A stretch of 64,000 bases of DNA from MH13 sp040219355 (GCA_040219355.1 JAVJSN010000007.1:124001-188000), one strand, 5' to 3'; counted from the stretch's first letter, positions 41,854-51,560 are shown. Made by a program: numbers and translations. Notes: a model not told the origin generated them from the letters alone.

Positions 41854-42975
41854 ATGACAACCGTTCAAGAGCGTGAATTTCGCGTTGAAAGCCCACGTAC
41901 ACTTACCCGCGTTCCCACCCCAGACTGGCACGATGCCCCCGCGCCTGCGCCCACGCGGACGTTTGAACGTCTGCCCATGCCAGACCTCACCTACACACCT
42001 GAAGTGGAGGCGGCTGTTGGCCATCTTTATGAAAAGATGAGCCACGCTATCCCGCGCATCGAATGGCCAGTGCATGCGCCCTATATCAAGGCGATCAACG
42101 AGCTGAAAAAAGTCCGTGGCGCGGCGATCCTCGCCCACAACTATCAGACGCCCGAGATTTTCCATGGCGTGTCGGACATTGTGGGCGACAGCTTGCAGCT
42201 GGCCAGAGAAGCCACCAACGTGGATGCCGACGTGATCATCCAGTGCGGTGTGCACTTTATGGCAGAAACATCCAAGCTGCTGAACCCGGAGAAGACTGTT
42301 CTCATTCCTGATATGAAAGCCGGTTGCTCGCTCGCATCGTCCATTACCGGTGCGGATGTGCGCGCCTTAAAGGCGGCCTATCCCGGCGTGCCGGTGGTGG
42401 CCTATGTTAACACATCGGCTGATGTGAAGGCTGAAGTGGATATATGCTGCACGTCGTCCAATGCTGTGCAGGTCGTTGAGAGCCTGGGCACAAAGCGCGT
42501 TATCTTCCTGCCCGACCAATATCTGGCGCGATGGGTTGCAACCCAGACCGAGGTGGACATCATCGCCTGGAAAGGTGCCTGCGAAGTGCATGAACGGTTC
42601 ACTGGCGCAGAGCTGCGCGACTACAAAGCCTCCGATCCATCGATCAAAATCATTGCCCACCCCGAATGCCCGCCGGACGTGATTGCCGAAGCTGATTACA
42701 CCGGTTCCACAGCCGGCATCATCGACTGGGTGGTTGAGCATGGCCAGGGCAAGGTGCTGATGGTCACTGAGTGCTCTATGGCAGACAATGTGGCGGCCTC
42801 GGCACCGGATGTGGAGTTTGTGCGTCCGTGCAATCTTTGCCCGCACATGAAGCGCATCACATTGCCTAAAATCCTGGATACACTGCTCACCATGGAAGGC
42901 GAGGTTCTTATTGCACCAGAAATGGCAAAACGCGCCCGCGCGTCCGTTGAAGCGATGGTGAACCTGAACAATTAG
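41854..42975 (+). CDS. nadA: Quinolinate synthase
   Basis: NadA condenses iminoaspartate with dihydroxyacetone phosphate to quinolinate using a 4Fe-4S cluster. The 373-residue protein has an N-terminal extension of about 75 residues before the core (ILAHNYQTPEI). The three conserved cysteine regions are present: QCGVHFMAET, WKGACEVHERF and PCNLCPHMKR. HPECPPDV and TECSMADN are further signatures. A strong GAGGAGG ribosome site precedes the ATG. It is the first gene of nadA-nadB-nadC. Confidence 0.97.
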   Translation: MTTVQEREFRVESPRTLTRVPTPDWHDAPAPAPTRTFERLPMPDLTYTPEVEAAVGHLYEKMSHAIPRIEWPVHAPYIKAINELKKVRGAAILAHNYQTPEIFHGVSDIVGDSLQLAREATNVDADVIIQCGVHFMAETSKLLNPEKTVLIPDMKAGCSLASSITGADVRALKAAYPGVPVVAYVNTSADVKAEVDICCTSSNAVQVVESLGTKRVIFLPDQYLARWVATQTEVDIIAWKGACEVHERFTGAELRDYKASDPSIKIIAHPECPPDVIAEADYTGSTAGIIDWVVEHGQGKVLMVTECSMADNVAASAPDVEFVRPCNLCPHMKRITLPKILDTLLTMEGEVLIAPEMAKRARASVEAMVNLNN

Positions 42976-43026
42976 GATCGAGACCCTAGAGTCTGAGCCC
43001 TAACCGCGAGTAGCAAGGCGAGCGAA

Positions 43027-44592
43027 ATGGATATGTTTGTCGATGATGTCGTTATTGTTGGCGGCGGCTTAGCCGGGCTTTTCTGCGCGCTGAAGATGGC
43101 GCCGCGTCCGGTAACAGTTGTTACCGCCGCGCCTTTGGGCATAGGTGCATCCTCGGCCTGGGCACAGGGCGGCATCGCCGCCGCCATTGCCGAGGGCGAC
43201 ACCTGGCAATCTCATCTGGCAGACACGATTGCCGCTGGTGCCGGGCTGGTCGATAAGGCCATGGCCGAGCTCTTGGTCAAAGAGGCCAATGTCCGCATTC
43301 AAGATTTGCTCACTTACGGCGTGCCTTTCGACACCGATCTGCAAGGCCGTCTGACCTTCGGTCGCGAGGCTGCGCATTCAGCGGATCGCATCGTCCATGT
43401 GCAGGGCGATCGGGCGGGCAAAGCCATCATGGCCGCATTGATCGAGACGGTGGCCAACACGCCATCCATTCGCGTCATTGAAAACCATGTCGTCGAAGCG
43501 ATCCTCACCGAGGGGCGCCAGGTGGTGGGGCTGCAATCGCGCGGGGATGCCGGCCAGGCAGAGGTGCCAACCACATTGCATACCCGCGCCGTGGTTCTCA
43601 CGTCCGGCGGAACTGGCGGACTTTATGCGGTGACCACCAACCCGGTCGAAGCGCGTGGGCAGGGTCTTGCGATGGCAGCGCGGGCTGGTGCGATCATCGC
43701 AGATGCGGAGTTTGTGCAGTTTCACCCGACCGCATTGGCCGTCGGCAAAGACCCAGCGCCTCTGGCCACCGAAGCGTTGCGCGGCAAAGGCGCCACGCTG
43801 CACTACGGCGATGGCTCGCGCCTTATGGAAGGTATCCACGAGGATTTGGAACTGGCGCCGCGCGACATCGTGGCCCGCGCCATCCACCGCGCCGTTCAGT
43901 CTGGCAAAGGCGCGTTTTTGGATTGCCGTGAGGCGATTGGCGCCAAATTTCCAGAAATGTTTCCCACCGTTTATGCAAGCGCGATGGAAGCCGGCATTAA
44001 CCCGGTGACCGACATGCTCCCCGTGGAGCCAGCCGCGCATTATCACATGGGCGGCATTCTCACCGATGCGTACGGTCGCACGTCGTTGGATGGGCTTTGG
44101 GCCGCGGGCGAGGTGTCCTCCACCGGTGCCCACGGTGCCAACCGCTTGGCATCCAACTCGCTGCTCGAAGCTGTGGTGTTCTCAGCCCGTATCGCCGAAG
44201 ATATCCTGCGCTTGATGCCGGTTCCTGAACTGCGCCACGCTGAAGTGGGGGCGAGCACTGGATCTGTGGTGCTGTCGCATTCGGACGAAGAAGCGATGCG
44301 TGCCATCCGCATGGTGATGGGTCAGCATGTTGGCGTGGAGCGCAATGGCGAAGGCTTGGCGGCTGCGCTGAAAACGCTGCGTGGGATCAAAGACAACGCG
44401 ATCAATCTATCTGTGCGCAACATGGCATTGGCCGCCTGGATCGTGACGGCCAGTGCCTTGAAGCGCACTGAAAGCCGTGGCGGCCATGCACGCGCCGATT
44501 TTCCCGACATCGATCCTGCCCAAGCCAAACGCTCTTTCTGGACCCTTGCTAATCTGCGGGCGGCGGTCGATGGCGTGCGGCAGGCTGCTTGA
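43027..44592 (+). CDS. nadB: L-aspartate oxidase
   Basis: NadB oxidises aspartate to iminoaspartate, the unstable substrate handed to NadA. The 521-residue FAD protein has the dinucleotide motif VGGGLAGLFCALK (near residues 11-23), SSAWAQGGIAAAI, REAAHSADRI, the active-site EPAAHYHMGGILTDAYGRTS and GANRLASNSLLEA. Length is normal. It follows nadA by 51 bases. Confidence 0.97.
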   Translation: MDMFVDDVVIVGGGLAGLFCALKMAPRPVTVVTAAPLGIGASSAWAQGGIAAAIAEGDTWQSHLADTIAAGAGLVDKAMAELLVKEANVRIQDLLTYGVPFDTDLQGRLTFGREAAHSADRIVHVQGDRAGKAIMAALIETVANTPSIRVIENHVVEAILTEGRQVVGLQSRGDAGQAEVPTTLHTRAVVLTSGGTGGLYAVTTNPVEARGQGLAMAARAGAIIADAEFVQFHPTALAVGKDPAPLATEALRGKGATLHYGDGSRLMEGIHEDLELAPRDIVARAIHRAVQSGKGAFLDCREAIGAKFPEMFPTVYASAMEAGINPVTDMLPVEPAAHYHMGGILTDAYGRTSLDGLWAAGEVSSTGAHGANRLASNSLLEAVVFSARIAEDILRLMPVPELRHAEVGASTGSVVLSHSDEEAMRAIRMVMGQHVGVERNGEGLAAALKTLRGIKDNAINLSVRNMALAAWIVTASALKRTESRGGHARADFPDIDPAQAKRSFWTLANLRAAVDGVRQAA

Positions 44593-44613
44593 GACCAACC
44601 GCTAAGGTTCCCT

Positions 44614-45498
44614 ATGTCCTTCGTCCAAAATGATTTGCCTCGACCCATCATTGATGAGGTCGTCAAAGCGGCCCTACTGGAGGATTTGGGCAGGGCAGGC
44701 GATGTCACGAGCCAAGCGTGCCTACCTGAAGGTGCGCGGGCCGAGGCCGTTATCCGTGCGCGCGTGCCTGGCACCATCGCTGGGCTACCGCTGGCTGAGT
44801 CTGCCTTTCGCCAGATTGGTGATCATCTAAGTTTTACATCCGACGTCGTCGATGGCGCGCGTGTGGAACCGGGCGATGCTGTGGCCCGCATATCTGGCCC
44901 AGCGATTTTGCTTCTGTCAGCAGAGCGCGTGGCGCTGAATTTCCTTACCCACTTGTCTGGGATTGCCACGGCCACGCAAACCTTCGCCGATGCCATTGCT
45001 CACACATCCGCCAAAGTGACGTGCACCCGCAAAACGCTTCCGGGACTGCGCGCGGTGCAGAAATACGCAGTGCGCAAGGGCGGCGGGTCGAACCACCGCT
45101 TTGGACTGGATGATGCGATCCTGATCAAAGACAATCACATCGCAGTCTGCGGCGGCGTGGTGGAAGCGGTTAGGGCCGCCAAAGCCTATGCGGGCCACCT
45201 GATGGCCATCGAGATTGAGGTCGACACACTCGATCAATTTGCGCTGATTTTGGCGCTCTCTGATGCTGAACGTCCAGATGTCGTGATGCTTGACAACATG
45301 CCAGCAGCAACGTTGGCCAAAGGTGTTGCAATGAACCAGGACGCTGGCGGTAATCTTGTAACGCTGGAAGCCTCTGGCGGCATCACGCTTGAGACCATTG
45401 CCAGTGTCGCTGAAAGCGGCGTGGATTACATTTCCTCCGGCTGGCTAACCTCGTCTGCACCCTCGCTCGACCTCGGTCTTGATATCGACATCAATTAA
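44614..45498 (+). CDS. nadC: Nicotinate-nucleotide pyrophosphorylase (carboxylating)
   Basis: NadC turns quinolinate and phosphoribosyl diphosphate into nicotinate mononucleotide, completing the unit with nadA and nadB. The 294-residue protein has LNFLTHLSGIATATQTFAD in part, CTRKTLPGLRAVQKYAVRKGGGSNHRFGLDDAILIKDNHI in pieces, and IEIEVDTLDQF, all hallmark substrate-binding segments. It starts 21 bases after nadB. Its last four bases overlap the end of the methyltransferase gene on the other strand. Confidence 0.96.
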   Translation: MSFVQNDLPRPIIDEVVKAALLEDLGRAGDVTSQACLPEGARAEAVIRARVPGTIAGLPLAESAFRQIGDHLSFTSDVVDGARVEPGDAVARISGPAILLLSAERVALNFLTHLSGIATATQTFADAIAHTSAKVTCTRKTLPGLRAVQKYAVRKGGGSNHRFGLDDAILIKDNHIAVCGGVVEAVRAAKAYAGHLMAIEIEVDTLDQFALILALSDAERPDVVMLDNMPAATLAKGVAMNQDAGGNLVTLEASGGITLETIASVAESGVDYISSGWLTSSAPSLDLGLDIDIN

Positions 45499-46574
45499 GT
45501 CGGTTTCTCAAACGCCAGAACCTTTGAAAAGAACGCGGTGTCCTCGTGCACGATTGAAAGGCCAGCGTCTTGAAACAGGCCGATCAAATCCGTGGTCGCA
45601 TAGGTGGTGTAATAGGGCTCGTGGAAGAGCTGCGGAAACAGTTCAAGCAACCCGTCATAGGCGGGCGTATCGCCTGGTTGAAGGCTATCGACAAACACGA
45701 ACATTCCCCCTGGCTTCAAAACGCGGGCGATCTCTTGGGAAACCGCGACACGGATCTTCGGCGGTAGTTCATGGAACAAAAAGACTGCTGACGTGAGGTC
45801 CAGCGAACCATCGGCAAATGGCATCTCTTCGGCCTTGGCCACCATGCCTTGCTGATGGCGATAACGCTTGAAGCGCTTCACCGCGTGGCTCGCATAAGCC
45901 TCAGAAAGATCAAGCGCGATCAGTGGCATACGCGGATAGGCTTGGGATAGTGCATCGGCGAAGTTACCAGGCCCGGTGGCAAGGTCTACCGCCTTCAACT
46001 GGCGCTGATCTCGACCCTTCATCCAGTCCGCAACAGGCACCAAACCCATGCGTCGCATGGCGGCGGTGGCGCCGGTAAAGAGCACCTCAACCTGCGTATC
46101 GTAGAGCCGCGCGGACTCCTCACTCATCCAGCCATCGGTCTGGAAATGGAAATTCTGCTGATAATAGCGCGGGCGCTTGTCGGCCTGCGGAGCTTCGCGG
46201 GCCTCTTGGTGGCGCTTCTCGGCACGCCTGCGCGCAACCTCAGGCGCATCAGCGAAAAACGCGCGAGCATCACGAATCCGGTCCACCCAGCGTTCGTTCT
46301 CTCGTGGCGCGGGATAAATCCCCGCTTCGATGTTGGACAAATCTCGCGCCGAAAGCGCCGCAACGCCACGCAACAGCTCAGCAACCCCAGGCACTTTGCT
46401 ATCGGGCGCTTTGACATCAGGTTTCAGACTTGGATCGCGCTCAACGGCGCGGCGCTGCATCTGCCGCATGCGATAAGCCTGGCCAGCATACCAGCCAACA
46501 CGCGTGCCTTGGCGCGCGATATAGCGCGCCCGCGTGGCAAGTTTCGATAGGCTTAGGGGATTGGGTTCGGCCAT
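45495..46574 (-). CDS. SAM-dependent methyltransferase, class I
   Basis: The protein has 359 residues. About 190 N-terminal residues are basic and helical without recognised domain. The C-terminal class I methyltransferase fold has VDLATGPGNFADALS for SAM binding, LIALDLSEAY, and AEEMPFADGSLDLTSAVFLFHELP, with a late LKPGGMFVFVDS. This resembles ubiquinone/menaquinone-type or UbiE-like methylases only in the fold, so the substrate is unknown. Two ATGs lie at 46577 and 46574; the AGGAG position favours the second. A perfect 10-base-pair hairpin lies in its leader. Confidence 0.82.
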   Translation of the reverse strand: MAEPNPLSLSKLATRARYIARQGTRVGWYAGQAYRMRQMQRRAVERDPSLKPDVKAPDSKVPGVAELLRGVAALSARDLSNIEAGIYPAPRENERWVDRIRDARAFFADAPEVARRRAEKRHQEAREAPQADKRPRYYQQNFHFQTDGWMSEESARLYDTQVEVLFTGATAAMRRMGLVPVADWMKGRDQRQLKAVDLATGPGNFADALSQAYPRMPLIALDLSEAYASHAVKRFKRYRHQQGMVAKAEEMPFADGSLDLTSAVFLFHELPPKIRVAVSQEIARVLKPGGMFVFVDSLQPGDTPAYDGLLELFPQLFHEPYYTTYATTDLIGLFQDAGLSIVHEDTAFFSKVLAFEKPT

Positions 46575-46610
46575 CATCGCTCCTGCAACAGATCAGAAGA
46601 ATGTGGCGCC

Positions 46611-46640
46611 AATGGCGAACTCCGGCAAGGGTTCGCCATT
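46611..46640. repeat. Perfect inverted repeat upstream of the methyltransferase
   Basis: AATGGCGAAC (46611-46620) and GTTCGCCATT (46631-46640) are exactly complementary around a ten-base loop. The hairpin lies between the SCO stop and the methyltransferase start, both minus strand. No T-run follows, so it is either a protected 3' end of the copper operon or a protein-binding site. Confidence 0.7.
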
Positions 46641-46674
46641 CACCTAAAGTGTCGCAGCCTCAGGTGGCGGCGTG

Positions 46675-47292
46675 TTAGCTGCCGAGACGGGCCAACCGCT
46701 CCAGCTTGGGAAGCGCCGTTTCCGGGCTTTCCTGGTAGGCAATGGTGCCCACCAACTGGTTCTCCTCGTTCATCAGGAAGATCGAGGCGGTATGGTCCAT
46801 CGTGTAGTCGCCGTCATCCAAATCCACCCGACGAGCATAGACGCGATAGTTTGCCACCGCCTCGTCCACGGCCTCAGGCGTGCCGGTAAGCCCAACGATC
46901 TGATCGGAGAATGCTGCTACATACTGCTCAAGGAATTCCGGTGTGTCGCGCTCAGGGTCCACACTAACCATCAGCACGTGCAAATCATCGGCGAGCGGTC
47001 CAAGCTGATCAAGGTAGGTTGAAAGCTCAAACAGTGTGGTCGGACACACATCCGGACAGTAGGTGAAGCCAAAAAAGATCGCCTTGGGTTTGTCGGCAAA
47101 GTCCTCCTGCGTCACCGTTTCGCCGGTGTCGGAGCGCACCAAGGTGAACGGGCCGCCAACGCTGTCCACGCCTTCATAAAGCGCGCTCTGGTCAGGCGCC
47201 CGATCGCGCAAAGTGGTGAGTGTCAAAAACGCGCCCATGCCGAGCACGACCAGGCCGACCAAGCCCCAAAGGACAAAGCGTAGCGCGCGCAT
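46675..47292 (-). CDS. SCO/SenC copper chaperone for cytochrome oxidase
   Basis: SCO proteins help build the CuA site of cytochrome c oxidase on the outer face of the inner membrane. The 205-residue protein has one N-terminal membrane anchor (about residues 7-25) and a thioredoxin-like domain with the copper-binding C79-PDV-C83 pair (FGFTYCPDVCPTT) and H167 (MDHTASIFLM). Its ATG overlaps the stop of the PCuAC gene by one base. It is the last gene of a copper-delivery unit. Confidence 0.94.
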   Translation of the reverse strand: MRALRFVLWGLVGLVVLGMGAFLTLTTLRDRAPDQSALYEGVDSVGGPFTLVRSDTGETVTQEDFADKPKAIFFGFTYCPDVCPTTLFELSTYLDQLGPLADDLHVLMVSVDPERDTPEFLEQYVAAFSDQIVGLTGTPEAVDEAVANYRVYARRVDLDDGDYTMDHTASIFLMNEENQLVGTIAYQESPETALPKLERLARLGS

Positions 47293-47843
47293 CAGTTGTG
47301 GCTCCCATGGCTGCTGTGGTCATCACTGTCATCGTCACCATGCCTCATCTCCATGGATCGCTCTATCACAGGCATGATCACGTCCTGTGTATCGCCGCTT
47401 TCAAACGTTAGCGTGACGGGCACTGTCTCACCGGTCACAAATGGGCTGGTGAGGCCAATAAACATCATGTGCAGACCACCAGGTGCAAGCTCGGTCTTTT
47501 CGCCAGCAGGCAGCGCGATGCCGCCTTCTATTTCGCGCATGCGCATCACATCGCCGTCCATGGTCATGGTGTGCAGTTCCACGCGTTCAGATACCGGTGA
47601 GGTAGCCGACACCAAGCGGTTGTCATCGCCACTGTTCGTAATGGTCAGGAAACCGCCGGCATTGCGGGCGTTGGGCGGCGTTTCGATCACCCGCAAGTGG
47701 CTGAGTTCCAGCGCACCAACGCTGACAGTCATGGCATCGTGCATGGCGTGATCGTCGGACTGGCCGTGGTCATGCGTCATGGCAACCGAAGAAGAAAAAA
47801 CAAGCGCCAGCGCGCCCGCGGCAACGAGAAGAGATTTGGTCAT
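47292..47843 (-). CDS. Periplasmic copper chaperone PCu(A)C
   Basis: PCuAC binds Cu(I) in the periplasm and hands it to the CuA site of cytochrome oxidase. The 183-residue protein has a signal peptide (residues 1 to about 22) and the metal motif H-x10-M-x22-HxM: H91, M102, H125 and M127. There are extra histidines after the signal peptide (THDHGQSDDHAMH) and a His/Asp-rich tail (MRHGDDDSDDHSSHGSHN), likely further copper ligands. The ATG at 47843 follows AAGGA; the open frame further upstream is not supported. Confidence 0.93.
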   Translation of the reverse strand: MTKSLLVAAGALALVFSSSVAMTHDHGQSDDHAMHDAMTVSVGALELSHLRVIETPPNARNAGGFLTITNSGDDNRLVSATSPVSERVELHTMTMDGDVMRMREIEGGIALPAGEKTELAPGGLHMMFIGLTSPFVTGETVPVTLTFESGDTQDVIMPVIERSMEMRHGDDDSDDHSSHGSHN

Positions 47844-47881
47844 TGGGGTGTCCTTCACAAAGACGAAAAGAAAGAAATCGT

Positions 47882-48259
47882 TTAGCTGTGAAGGGGTTTT
47901 GGCGGCGCTCGCGCCGGTGGCGGTCCAGTGGGAGGGCCATCGCTCAATAGTCTGTCTTGCGGCACAAACGACAGGCCATGCGTTGAGGTTAGAGGTGTTT
48001 CCAGAAGCGGTGTCGATGGCGGCAGAAGTGCCAGACTGACGGTCAATGTGCAGGGGCAAAAACCCGCCCCGCTGACCATATCCTTCGGGTCATCATCGGC
48101 ACCTGGGGGGGCGGAAAGGCACAGAGAGAAGCCACTTTCCAAGGCCATCGCCGGAGAGGCAGTGAGAACATACCCAACCATCTGCTGGCCCAACAAGGCG
48201 CAAAGCGCCAGCGTGGCCAATGGCGAACGCAGGTCAAGAAGGTGGCGCAGCACGGTCAT
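47882..48259 (-). CDS. Small DUF2946-like protein linked to copper genes
   Basis: The 125-residue protein has a hydrophobic segment (about residues 14-38, LATLALCALLGQQMVGYVL...) that may be a signal or anchor. It has cysteines in FSLCLSAPPG and GFCPC, then a proline-rich tail. This size, position and CxC-type pair recall DUF2946 proteins that accompany copper genes, but the match is loose. It lies 38 bases before the PCuAC start on the same strand and probably belongs to the same transcript. Confidence 0.6.
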   Translation of the reverse strand: MTVLRHLLDLRSPLATLALCALLGQQMVGYVLTASPAMALESGFSLCLSAPPGADDDPKDMVSGAGFCPCTLTVSLALLPPSTPLLETPLTSTHGLSFVPQDRLLSDGPPTGPPPARAPPKPLHS

Positions 48260-48311
48260 ACCGCTCTTTTAGGCCAATCAAGAGACGTTGCAAGCCAACC
48301 AGATGCCGCAG

Positions 48312-49595
48312 CTAGCGGGCCTCTTCCTCGTCCTCGAACAGCACCTGATCGGGTTCAATAAGATCAACATCTTGCTCATCCAGATCAGTTTCAGAGAGCA
48401 CCGCACCCATTTGGGCGGTCGCCGCGAACGAGAAGTCCCCGCGCTCATCCTCCGGCACCGCATCGCGGAGACGCAGGCGCACTAGGACATAGACCGCCAG
48501 CACGGCCTGCGCGACGGCCATGAAGAGAAACAGTCCACCCGGACCCAATTGCTCCAGGAACACTGGCGCAATCAATGGTCCGCAGATTGATCCCATAGCG
48601 AAGATCAACAACAGGCCAGATGCCATCGTCACATGTTGATTGGGCTCGGCATGGTCATAGGCATGCGCCACAACGATCGAATAGGCCGGCAGCGTCACGA
48701 GGCCAAAGGCAAAGCCGCAGACCAATAACAAGGTGAACGTGGTAGGCGAGGCGAAAAAAACAGCCAAACAAGCGAGCGTTGATAGCCCAAGCAAGGCGAG
48801 CAGAACCAGCCGTCGATCCATCCTGTCAGACAAGCGTCCGAATGGCCATTGGCCGAGCGCCCCGGCTGCAACGGCCACACTCATGAAAATGGCCACTTGC
48901 TCCGTAGCAAGCCCGGACCGGGCAGCGAACACACCGCCGAACGACCAAAAGATACCCTGAATAATCCCGATGACAAAAATGCCGATCAGCCCCAGCGGGG
49001 TATTCTTATAGAGCCGACGTAGATTGAGGCGCACCACCAACAGCGGCGCAGGCTGTGTGGCCTTGCTGAGCGCGAGCGGAATGGCGGCGAACGAAAACAT
49101 GACCGATGCCAGCGTGAACAGAGCAAAACTGTCCAGCGGAAAGACAACCAAGAGCAGTTGGCCGAAGGTCACAGCGGCAAAGTTGACGATGATGTATGCC
49201 GATAGCACCAGTCCGCGGTTGGCGTTATCAGTGCGCTCGTTGAGCCAGCTTTCAATGATGATGTAGAGACCAGCCAGGCAAAACCCGGTTAAGATGCGCA
49301 GCATCACCCAAAAAGCCGCTTCCACAAAAAGCGGGTAGAACAGCAGTGTGCCAGAGGCGAGGCCAACCAACGCTGCAAACACGCGAATGTGCCCAACTCG
49401 CGCGACAAGCATGGGCACAAACATGCAGCCGATCATGAAGCCGAAAAAATACCCAGAACCCAGGCCACCGACCCAGAACGCGCCAAACGCTTCAGACTCG
49501 CCACGCAGTGGCACCAACGCGTGTTGAAGCCCATGCCCGGTGACAAGCAGAGCGGTGGATAGCAGCAGCGCGACAAACGGTACGAGCGCTCGCAT
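48312..49595 (-). CDS. Major facilitator superfamily transporter, YcaD-like
   Basis: The 427-residue protein has about 12 hydrophobic segments, with the MFS loop GRLSDRMDRRLVL between helices and a long acidic C-terminal tail (SETDLDEQDVDLIEPDQ...). It resembles the YcaD/CynX-like group of carriers with no assigned substrate. It starts 39 bases after dxs and ends about 50 bases before the copper genes, all on the minus strand, so it may be cotranscribed with either. Confidence 0.85.
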   Translation of the reverse strand: MRALVPFVALLLSTALLVTGHGLQHALVPLRGESEAFGAFWVGGLGSGYFFGFMIGCMFVPMLVARVGHIRVFAALVGLASGTLLFYPLFVEAAFWVMLRILTGFCLAGLYIIIESWLNERTDNANRGLVLSAYIIVNFAAVTFGQLLLVVFPLDSFALFTLASVMFSFAAIPLALSKATQPAPLLVVRLNLRRLYKNTPLGLIGIFVIGIIQGIFWSFGGVFAARSGLATEQVAIFMSVAVAAGALGQWPFGRLSDRMDRRLVLLALLGLSTLACLAVFFASPTTFTLLLVCGFAFGLVTLPAYSIVVAHAYDHAEPNQHVTMASGLLLIFAMGSICGPLIAPVFLEQLGPGGLFLFMAVAQAVLAVYVLVRLRLRDAVPEDERGDFSFAATAQMGAVLSETDLDEQDVDLIEPDQVLFEDEEEAR

Positions 49596-49634
49596 GGCAT
49601 GCCCAAACCTTGCTGGAGGCCTGGGTTGAAGCAG

Positions 49635-51560
49635 TTAGGCTCTTACAGGCGTGACGTATTTTTCTCGCCCTAGCAGACGAAAGACACTGGCGACAATACC
49701 ATCAGCATCAAGTCCTGCCTCGGCGATCATTTTTGCCGGGCTGTCTTGATCGATGTAGCGATCAGGCAATGTCAGCGTGCTTACTTTCAAGCGGCCATCC
49801 AGCAGCGCCGCATCATTGAGCGCGTGCAGAACGAACGAGCCAAACCCGCCCATTGAACCTTCTTCAACCGTGATCAGAACCTCGTGCTCACGGGCAAGGC
49901 GGGTGATCAGGTCAACGTCGAGCGGTTTGGCAAAGCGGGCATCGGCGACCGTTGTCGAGAGACCTTCGGTCTCAAGCGTGTCGGCAGCAATCAGCGCATC
50001 TTTTAGGCGTGAGCCAAGCGAGAGGATCGCCACGGTTGAGCCTTCCCGCACGATCCGTCCTTTGCCGATTTCAAGAACCGAGCCACGATCCGGCAGGTCG
50101 ACACCGACCCCTTCACCGCGTGGATAGCGGAAGGCGATGGGGCCGTCATCATAGGCGGCGGCGGTGCGCACCATATGCACCAACTCCGCTTCGTCGCCCG
50201 CTGCCATGATGGTGAAGCCAGGCAGGCACCCCAAATAGGCAATGTCAAACGCACCAGCATGCGTGGGACCGTCAGCACCCACCAGGCCAGCACGATCAAT
50301 GGGGAAGCGCACAGGCAATCCCTGGATCGACACATCGTGGACCACCTGATCGTAGCCGCGCTGCAGGAAGGTTGAATAGATGGCGCAGAACGGTTTCATG
50401 CCGTCACTGGCCATGCCCGCCGCAAACGTAACCGCGTGCTGCTCGGCGATGCCTACATCAAACGTGCGTGTGGGAAACGCTTGGCCAAACATATCAATAC
50501 CGGTCCCGCCAGGCATCGCCGCGGTGATGCCGACAATGCGATCATCCTCTTCGGCCTCGCGGATCAACGATTGGCCGAAGACGCGGGTGTAGGCTGGCGC
50601 GTTCGGTTTGCTCTTTGCCTGCTCCCCAGTGATGACGTTGAATTTGGACACGCCGTGATATTTGTCCGATGAGGCTTCCGCCGGGCCGTAGCCTTTGCCC
50701 TTTTGCGTGCGCACATGCACCAATATCGGCCCCTGTTCGCTGTCACGCACATTTTCCAGCACGGGCATCAAATGATGGATGTTGTGGCCATCAATCGGTC
50801 CGACATAGTAGAAGCCAAGCTCCTCAAACATTGTGCCGCCGGTGAAAAACGAGCGGGTGAACTCTTCGGCCTGGGCCGCTTTTTTGTGCCAATAGGGCGG
50901 CAGTTTTTCAGCCACCCGCTTCAAGCCTTCGCGCACGGACCGATAGAAATTGCCGGAAACAAGCCGCGCCAAATAAGCGCTCATGGCACCGGTCGGTGGG
51001 GCAATCGACATGTCATTGTCATTGAGGATCACGATCAGCCGGGCATCCATGGCGCCAGCATTGTTCATCGCCTCATAGGCCATGCCTGCGGACATCGATC
51101 CGTCACCGATCACCGATACCACATTGTTGGTGCGCCCGGTGAGATCGCGCGCCACGGCCATGCCCAGACCAGCCGAAATGGAGGTCGAGGAATGCGCCGC
51201 ACCAAACGGATCGTAGGGGCTTTCAGCACGCTTGGTGAAGCCAGATAGGCCGCCACCCTGGCGAATGGTGCGGATGCGGTCCCGCCGCCCTGTAAGAATT
51301 TTGTGTGGATAGCACTGGTGGCCGACATCCCAGATCAGCTTGTCCGTGGGTGTGTCGAACACTGCGTGCAGCGCCACGGTGAGTTCCACCACACCAAGGC
51401 CTGCTCCCAAATGGCCTCCGGTGACTGAGACCGCAGAGATCATCTCCGCGCGCACTTCCTCGGCAACTTGGGCCAGCTCATCATGCGACAAGCCTTTCAA
51501 ATCGCTGGGGTCTGCTATTGCATCAAGGAGCGGTGTTTCAGGGCGTTCAATCATATCCAT
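49635..51560 (-). CDS. dxs: 1-deoxy-D-xylulose-5-phosphate synthase
   Basis: DXS joins pyruvate and glyceraldehyde 3-phosphate, the first and rate-setting step of the non-mevalonate isoprenoid route. The 641-residue protein has the substrate and thiamine-diphosphate sites: GGHLGAGLGVVELTVALH, GHQCYPHKILTGR, GDGSMSAGMAYEAMNNAG and the catalytic region DVGIAEQHAVTFAAGMA. Length is typical. In Hyphomicrobiales dxs is normally next to xseB; here pirin and DUF3592 genes lie between. ispE in the same window acts later in the pathway. Confidence 0.97.
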   Translation of the reverse strand: MDMIERPETPLLDAIADPSDLKGLSHDELAQVAEEVRAEMISAVSVTGGHLGAGLGVVELTVALHAVFDTPTDKLIWDVGHQCYPHKILTGRRDRIRTIRQGGGLSGFTKRAESPYDPFGAAHSSTSISAGLGMAVARDLTGRTNNVVSVIGDGSMSAGMAYEAMNNAGAMDARLIVILNDNDMSIAPPTGAMSAYLARLVSGNFYRSVREGLKRVAEKLPPYWHKKAAQAEEFTRSFFTGGTMFEELGFYYVGPIDGHNIHHLMPVLENVRDSEQGPILVHVRTQKGKGYGPAEASSDKYHGVSKFNVITGEQAKSKPNAPAYTRVFGQSLIREAEEDDRIVGITAAMPGGTGIDMFGQAFPTRTFDVGIAEQHAVTFAAGMASDGMKPFCAIYSTFLQRGYDQVVHDVSIQGLPVRFPIDRAGLVGADGPTHAGAFDIAYLGCLPGFTIMAAGDEAELVHMVRTAAAYDDGPIAFRYPRGEGVGVDLPDRGSVLEIGKGRIVREGSTVAILSLGSRLKDALIAADTLETEGLSTTVADARFAKPLDVDLITRLAREHEVLITVEEGSMGGFGSFVLHALNDAALLDGRLKVSTLTLPDRYIDQDSPAKMIAEAGLDADGIVASVFRLLGREKYVTPVRA

